Assembly: GCF_009208585.1 (NCBI RefSeq) | Contig: NZ_WFLN01000008.1 | Coordinates: 124,001 to 188,000, forward strand | Reading direction: 5' to 3' | DNA: 64,000 nt | Source of the DNA: Fluviispira multicolorata | GTDB taxonomy: Bacteria; Bdellovibrionota_B; Oligoflexia; Silvanigrellales; Silvanigrellaceae | Shown: positions 60,171 through 64,000 of the stretch, piece by piece | Layout: every line of letters begins with the position of its first letter | Numbering within the stretch: position 1 is the stretch's first letter | Translations under genes and position numbers: made by a program | Notes under the pieces: generated by a model | Databases searched by the model: none | The model's input: the letters and a program-made list of their open reading frames with translations, nothing else | Told to the model about the DNA's origin: nothing

Positions 60171-60196
60171 TATAATGTATGATTTCATACATTATA
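60171..60196. promoter_or_regulatory. Palindromic operator 1 of the toxin-antitoxin operon
   Basis: Arms TATAATGTATGA (60171-60182) and TCATACATTATA (60185-60196) flank a central TT. The ATGTATGA/TCATACAT core resembles operator 2 downstream. Its centre is about 53 bases (five helical turns) from that of operator 2, fitting cooperative autorepression by the antitoxin complex. Confidence 0.65.
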
Positions 60197-60225
60197 TAAA
60201 TTTACCCTATCTTTAAACGATAAAA

Positions 60226-60247
60226 CAGTGTATGATATCATACACTG
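60226..60247. promoter_or_regulatory. Palindromic operator 2 of the toxin-antitoxin operon
   Basis: A perfect 22-bp palindrome made of half-site CAGTGTATGAT, 27 bases before the antitoxin ATG. It shares TGTATGA/TCATACA with operator 1. Autoregulation by the Xre-type antitoxin is the usual arrangement in this family. Confidence 0.7.
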
Positions 60248-60274
60248 AGGGTGTTCTACTTTAGGGAGGCTTCT

Positions 60275-60694
60275 ATGTCCTTAAAAAACTTACGAAAACA
60301 GACAAACCCAAACAGTTCCAATGAACAAGAAAATAAAGTGCTCGGAGAAGCCTTTTGGAACCTTGTAAAGCTCTATGGCTTTAATCAAATGGAGCAAGCG
60401 GCACTCTTGGGGATAAAATATAACAGGCAAAGACTAAAAGACTTTTCTGACGATCAAGTTATTCCAGATGATGTGGATAAAAAATATAGAGTTGGTCTCC
60501 TACTTGGTATTCACAAGAATTTAAGAATTTTATTTCCGCATAATAAAGAAATAGTTTACGGCTGGATGAAAAGTTCACAAGCAGATTTTAATGGGAAAAT
60601 ACCTATTGAATATATTATGGAAAATTTAGATGAATCCCTGCCACGTTTGGCTTCAATTCGCCGACGACTTGATTATATTAGGTGTGCAGAATGA
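60275..60694 (+). CDS. Xre/MbcA/ParS-type antitoxin
   Basis: 139 residues: an N-terminal helix-turn-helix-like part (FWNLVKLYGFNQMEQAALLGI) and a C-terminal MbcA/ParS (DUF2384-like) end (HNKEIVYGWMKSSQADFNGKIPIEYIM). It should neutralise the RES toxin and repress its own promoter through the two palindromes. GGGAGG 5 bases before ATG 60275 fixes the start; the earlier in-frame start at 60251 is rejected. The stop overlaps the toxin start (ATGA). Confidence 0.85.
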   Translation: MSLKNLRKQTNPNSSNEQENKVLGEAFWNLVKLYGFNQMEQAALLGIKYNRQRLKDFSDDQVIPDDVDKKYRVGLLLGIHKNLRILFPHNKEIVYGWMKSSQADFNGKIPIEYIMENLDESLPRLASIRRRLDYIRCAE

Positions 60695-61422
60695 ATTTTG
60701 AAAATCTTCTTGGAAAAGAAATAACATATAAAGGATCGGCGTTTAGAAATATATATACTATAATTGACTCTCAGGATCTATTTGATGATTTAATCGAATC
60801 AACTCCGCATAAAAATGAAATATTAAGAAAAATAGAGAGCATGACAAGTGATATTTCCCATACAGAACCTCAAAAAAATAGAGTGTTTAGTTATGGAGAT
60901 ATTTCCAATTCAATTGGAAATATTTTTATTCCGCCATATGGAGAAGGGCGTTTTGGTGATGGTGTACATTACGGAATTTGGTATGGAGCATTGGAAGAAG
61001 ATACTTCTGTGAATGAAAGTCTTTATCATCAGTGGAAAAGAGCTATGAATGCTTTTAGGCAAAAAGGTTCTAAAAATGAAATAATTACGGAACGTAAAAT
61101 GTTTAAAGCAGTTTTAAATTCTTCAAAATGCGTTGACTTGAGAAATGAATTAGCTTTGAAAGTGCAACTTATTTCAAATGATTATTCTGTTTGCAGAAAA
61201 ATAGGTACTTTTTTATATAAAAATAATTTTTCAATGCTGCTTTCTCCTTCTGCCCGTAATGTTGGTGGAACATGCTCTCCTGTTTTATCAGGGAAGGTTA
61301 TATTAAAAGAAAATTTCATTTATTATTTAAGAATTACTTTTCATCGTGATGGTAGAATTGAAAAAGAAAAAATATCTCAGACGAAATCTAGTTTTTCTGT
61401 GCCTGAAAACTGGGTTTTGTAA
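60691..61422 (+). CDS. RES-domain toxin
   Basis: 243 residues. RES toxins degrade NAD+. The Arg (FRN, residue 19), GRFGD, the VNES glutamate (Glu109) and a late PSARN Ser correspond to the catalytic R-E-S residues of the family. AGGTG lies 6 bases before ATG 60691. It is somewhat longer than typical RES proteins. With the antitoxin it forms a two-gene operon, likely a phage-defence or stress module. Confidence 0.85.
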   Translation: MNFENLLGKEITYKGSAFRNIYTIIDSQDLFDDLIESTPHKNEILRKIESMTSDISHTEPQKNRVFSYGDISNSIGNIFIPPYGEGRFGDGVHYGIWYGALEEDTSVNESLYHQWKRAMNAFRQKGSKNEIITERKMFKAVLNSSKCVDLRNELALKVQLISNDYSVCRKIGTFLYKNNFSMLLSPSARNVGGTCSPVLSGKVILKENFIYYLRITFHRDGRIEKEKISQTKSSFSVPENWVL

Positions 61423-61460
61423 AGATAATTTGTATTTTTATTAGATAAAATTTAATCTTA

Positions 61461-61556
61461 TATAATAGTAGTGTAGGAAATAGTTTAGGGACTGAAAATC
61501 CGTGTAAACTAGCTTGGGAACGAGAGAAAATCTTATAATTTAACGGACTTTTCCTA
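61461..61556 (+). ncRNA. Candidate small structured RNA after the toxin gene
   Basis: In the 208-base gap 61423-61630. A TATAAT (61461-61466) is followed 8 bases later by a closed fold: P1 TAGGAAA/TTTCCTA (61474-61480, 61550-61556), P2 TAGTTTA/TAAACTA (61481-61487, 61505-61511), a GGA/TCC tip with loop ctgaaaa, and P3 CTTG/CGAG closed by a GGAA tetraloop (61513-61524). No terminator T-run follows. Promoter and fold are visual only. Confidence 0.35.
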
Positions 61557-61630
61557 TAGAAAGAATACACAATAAATTTGCTTTGAGTGGTCATCATTAT
61601 TAATAAAAAATTCAATTAAAGTTAAGTTCT

Positions 61631-62914
61631 CTAGGTAAGTATTACAGAATCTCTTTTTAATTTTATTGCAGTTTTAGCAAGAATACGAGCTGCTTCTCTT
61701 ACTTCGTCTTCAGAATTTGTAAGTCCAAAACTTACTCTAAAGCTAGATAATGAATGTTCAAGAGCGACTCCCATTGCATCGAGAACGTGACTTCCTATTT
61801 CTTGTAAAGTTTTATATTCGCTGCTTATACTAGCGCATACAATTTTACTTTTTTCAAGGAGATTTGAAGCATTTACACCTGAAAAGTAAAGAGTTATAAT
61901 ACCGGGAACTTTTTCAGTATTGTTACCAAAAAAATGGGCTAAAATATGTTGTTGAATTTCATCACAAAAAGCCTCTTCCATTTTTTTATAATGCATAATT
62001 CTCATTTGAGCTTCTTTCTTTTGTAACGAACAAGCTTTTGCAAAACCAATAATTGCAGCATTATTTAATGAACTGGACCGAATATTAAATTCATGCCCAC
62101 CACCTGTTAATTGTGCTTCAATACGAATAAATGGTCGCCTCTTTTTAACGATAAGAGCGGCAATACCCTTAGGACCATATATTTTTGACGAGGAAATGGT
62201 TGCTGTATCGTAATCTACATCGCATGCAATACAGGTCGATCTTGCAAATCCTTGAGCTGCATCAACATGTAATATTGTTTCAGCTTTTTGACATAAAACC
62301 TTTATTTTTTGCAATTGAGTTTGTATTATCCCTGTTTCATTATTAACATCCATAATGCAAACACACAAGGTATTCTTATCAATAATTTTTTCTGCTTCAT
62401 CCATGATAATTTGACCATTCATATCAACAGGAATCGATTTAATTTCGATGTCAAATACTTTTGAATAATGATCTAATATTTTCTTCGCCGTAACAATAAT
62501 ACTGGAATGTTCTGTTGCGCAGTATACAATTTTTTTGCGTTTTCGAAGAGGATCTTCAACAAGACCACGTAATAATAAATTATTACTTTCTGTTGCACTT
62601 GAGGTGAAAATGACTTCATTCTGGGATACATTAAATATTTTAGCAATGCTTATTCGAGCTTGAGTTATTGCATACTCTGTTATTTTTCCCATGGGGTGTG
62701 AACGATTTGAAGCATTTGCAAAATATCCAAGCATCCATGGGATCATTTCTTGAAATACCCGAGTATCAAGCGGGGTACTTGAAGCAAAGTCAATGTAAAT
62801 AGTATTTTTAGGAAGTGTTATTTCTCTAAAGTCAATGTTTCTAATATGATCTTTGCTTGAGTTCATTAAATTAGAAGGAAGCATGAAGTTTTCAATAAAA
62901 TTATTTTTTGTCAT
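61631..62914 (-). CDS. Cysteine desulfurase (NifS/IscS-like)
   Basis: 427 residues, PLP-dependent fold; moves sulfur from cysteine for Fe-S and thio-nucleotide assembly. Signs: IYIDFASSTPLD, VIFTSSATESNNLLLRG, CVCIMDVNNETG, HVDAAQGFA, PLP Lys in SSSKIYGPKG (the usual His before Lys is Ser) and a late active Cys region IVCASISSEY. It has a longer N-terminus (about 35 residues) than IscS. No iscU or sufE is adjacent. Confidence 0.9.
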   Translation of the reverse strand: MTKNNFIENFMLPSNLMNSSKDHIRNIDFREITLPKNTIYIDFASSTPLDTRVFQEMIPWMLGYFANASNRSHPMGKITEYAITQARISIAKIFNVSQNEVIFTSSATESNNLLLRGLVEDPLRKRKKIVYCATEHSSIIVTAKKILDHYSKVFDIEIKSIPVDMNGQIIMDEAEKIIDKNTLCVCIMDVNNETGIIQTQLQKIKVLCQKAETILHVDAAQGFARSTCIACDVDYDTATISSSKIYGPKGIAALIVKKRRPFIRIEAQLTGGGHEFNIRSSSLNNAAIIGFAKACSLQKKEAQMRIMHYKKMEEAFCDEIQQHILAHFFGNNTEKVPGIITLYFSGVNASNLLEKSKIVCASISSEYKTLQEIGSHVLDAMGVALEHSLSSFRVSFGLTNSEDEVREAARILAKTAIKLKRDSVILT

Positions 62915-63076
62915 AAATAAATTCCATAAATATAATAAGTTTTAAAAATTCGAAAAACTCGAATTATGTTAATATTTCAAATCTAAACATTTCTTTATTA
63001 TGTAATTAGTTGAGCATCTAAGATGATAATAATTTTTATCCTGCTCATTCCAAAAACTTAATATAAAATTAAAAAT

Positions 63077-64000
63077 TCATTTGGGCGGATCTGTGACTAA
63101 TATTCTTGAAGTATATACTTTCTTAAAAGGTATAGTGCAGATAAACATAATAACTGTAAGCGCTAAAAGGATATATAAACAGAATTCAATACTATAATAA
63201 TTTATTAAATACCCTGCCATAATTCCTCCCAATGCTGTGCATACTTTTATCAGAATGCCACTTAATGCAGAAACTCGTGCAATATAATCATATGGTATCT
63301 CATTAATTGAATAAATATTATAGCATACATTCCAAACTCCTCCAAGTATAGCTTTCATCATAAAAAAAGTAAAATAGCCAATGGGTGTGGGGAAAAATAT
63401 AAAACCAGCAAATACTAATATTCTTAAAATGTTAATACCTAAGACTAAATTTCTAAGATTAAAGTGAAGCGACAGGGGACCTGCTATCATGCCTCCAATA
63501 ATACCACCGACACCTAGACCAGATAGAATATATCCGGTTATATCATACCCAATATTCATGGATTTCAATGAAAATATAATAGTGAGGTATAAAATTGGAT
63601 GTAACAAATTGTTGATAGATGTTAATAAAAGCATTATTGTAAATAACTTATTATTTTTTATCCAAGTAAATGCATCAATTATACTTTCAAAAAAATTATT
63701 ATATTTTTTATTTTTCTGACTTTTATTATTAAATTTAATTCCACTAATAAAAAAAAGAGTAATAAAAGAAATGAGTAACATAGTAAAATATGGAGAATAA
63801 ATACTATAAGTAATTAAAAATCCGCATAAACTAGGGGCGGTTAACTGAACAACACGTGTTCTTATTTCATATTTAGTAAGGATTGAATTTGAGTTTTTAT
63901 TAGCAATAAGTAGTTTAAGAGCTGTTGGCTCAGTAATTTCTGTAAATGTTGTAAATACTCCGAAAATAAATGAAATAAAAATTATGTAAAATAGATTCTG
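63077..64000 (-). CDS. MFS transporter (EntS/MFS_3-like), 5' end outside window
   Basis: The frame is open through to base 64000 past the internal ATG at 63781, so the gene starts beyond the window; about 307 residues are visible. At least eight hydrophobic segments and YILSGLGVGGIIGGMIAGPL fit a 12-TM MFS carrier of the enterobactin-exporter-like group. The C-terminus ends KVYTSRILVTDPPK. Substrate unknown. Its 3' end is 162 bases from the cysteine desulfurase start. Confidence 0.82.
   Translation of the reverse strand, partial: QNLFYIIFISFIFGVFTTFTEITEPTALKLLIANKNSNSILTKYEIRTRVVQLTAPSLCGFLITYSIYSPYFTMLLISFITLFFISGIKFNNKSQKNKKYNNFFESIIDAFTWIKNNKLFTIMLLLTSINNLLHPILYLTIIFSLKSMNIGYDITGYILSGLGVGGIIGGMIAGPLSLHFNLRNLVLGINILRILVFAGFIFFPTPIGYFTFFMMKAILGGVWNVCYNIYSINEIPYDYIARVSALSGILIKVCTALGGIMAGYLINYYSIEFCLYILLALTVIMFICTIPFKKVYTSRILVTDPPK

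Noticed and set aside
61481-61511. tRNA-Phe-like anticodon hairpin
   Set aside because: The GGGACTGAAAATCC string resembles a Phe anticodon arm, but no matching acceptor, D and T arms can be built around it.
1-64000. CRISPR array or prophage
   Set aside because: No regularly spaced repeats, cas-like genes, integrase or structural phage genes were recognised. The two tRNA genes show no flanking att-like repeat that I noticed.

Overview
The window is AT-rich (roughly one-third G+C by eye) and tightly packed with genes on both strands. It comes from a Gram-negative bacterium: it has heptose synthesis for LPS (HldE), a TonB-dependent receptor, outer-membrane barrels, lipoproteins and many signal peptides. 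RNase Y with a YmdB-type phosphodiesterase, an MglA-like GTPase, a large GDH2-type glutamate dehydrogenase and a squalene/phytoene synthase homologue together suggest Bdellovibrionota (Oligoflexia/Silvanigrellales-like). That placement is inference from remembered gene content, not a search result. No rRNA, CRISPR array, intact transposon or prophage was seen.

Layout. 1-6.9 kb: the 3' part of an NAD-glutamate dehydrogenase, an AI-2E family membrane protein whose ribosome-binding site is folded into a hairpin, an aldo/keto reductase, an ASPIC/UnbV repeat protein and a squalene/phytoene synthase homologue. 7-12.7 kb: an orphan solute-binding protein, then a decayed class I lanthipeptide locus with two short paralogous precursor genes, a lanB broken by four in-frame stops and one frameshift, and a full-length lanC that has lost the His of its Cys-His zinc motif. 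12.7-18.4 kb: two paralogous membrane-anchored peptide-binding proteins flanking a hybrid histidine kinase and an unknown gene. 18.5-34 kb: mostly housekeeping genes (ridA, hldE, ymdB-rny, tRNA-Leu, thioredoxin, YeiH, an MFS pump, a nitrilase, an outer-membrane protein with a TPR lipoprotein, htpX).

34-46.4 kb: panB with a BFD-like [2Fe-2S] protein, a third orphan binding protein, tRNA-Trp, dut, an aroQ / J-domain / manA / MglA-like gene run, a HAD phosphatase, two unknown proteins, hemW and a MocR-type regulator. 46.6-53 kb: a TonB-dependent receptor with a partner lipoprotein, rlmM behind a folded leader, and a threonine aldolase. 53-57.4 kb: a fourth binding protein preceded by a short His-ending ORF, an LRR protein, a Bcr/CflA-type exporter and a phosphodiester glycosidase-like lipoprotein. 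57.5-64 kb: a small secreted Cys-rich protein, a LuxE-LuxC fusion, an Xre/RES toxin-antitoxin pair with two palindromic operators, a possible small structured RNA, a cysteine desulfurase and the 3' part of an MFS transporter.

The most distinctive parts are the lanthipeptide relic, the binding-protein/histidine-kinase/binding-protein block, the LuxE-LuxC fusion, the toxin-antitoxin operators and several RNA-level elements: the hairpin over the 2313 start codon, the His-rich leader ORF, the rlmM leader and the 61.5 kb fold. Promoters, terminators and RNA folds were read by eye and have not been computed.
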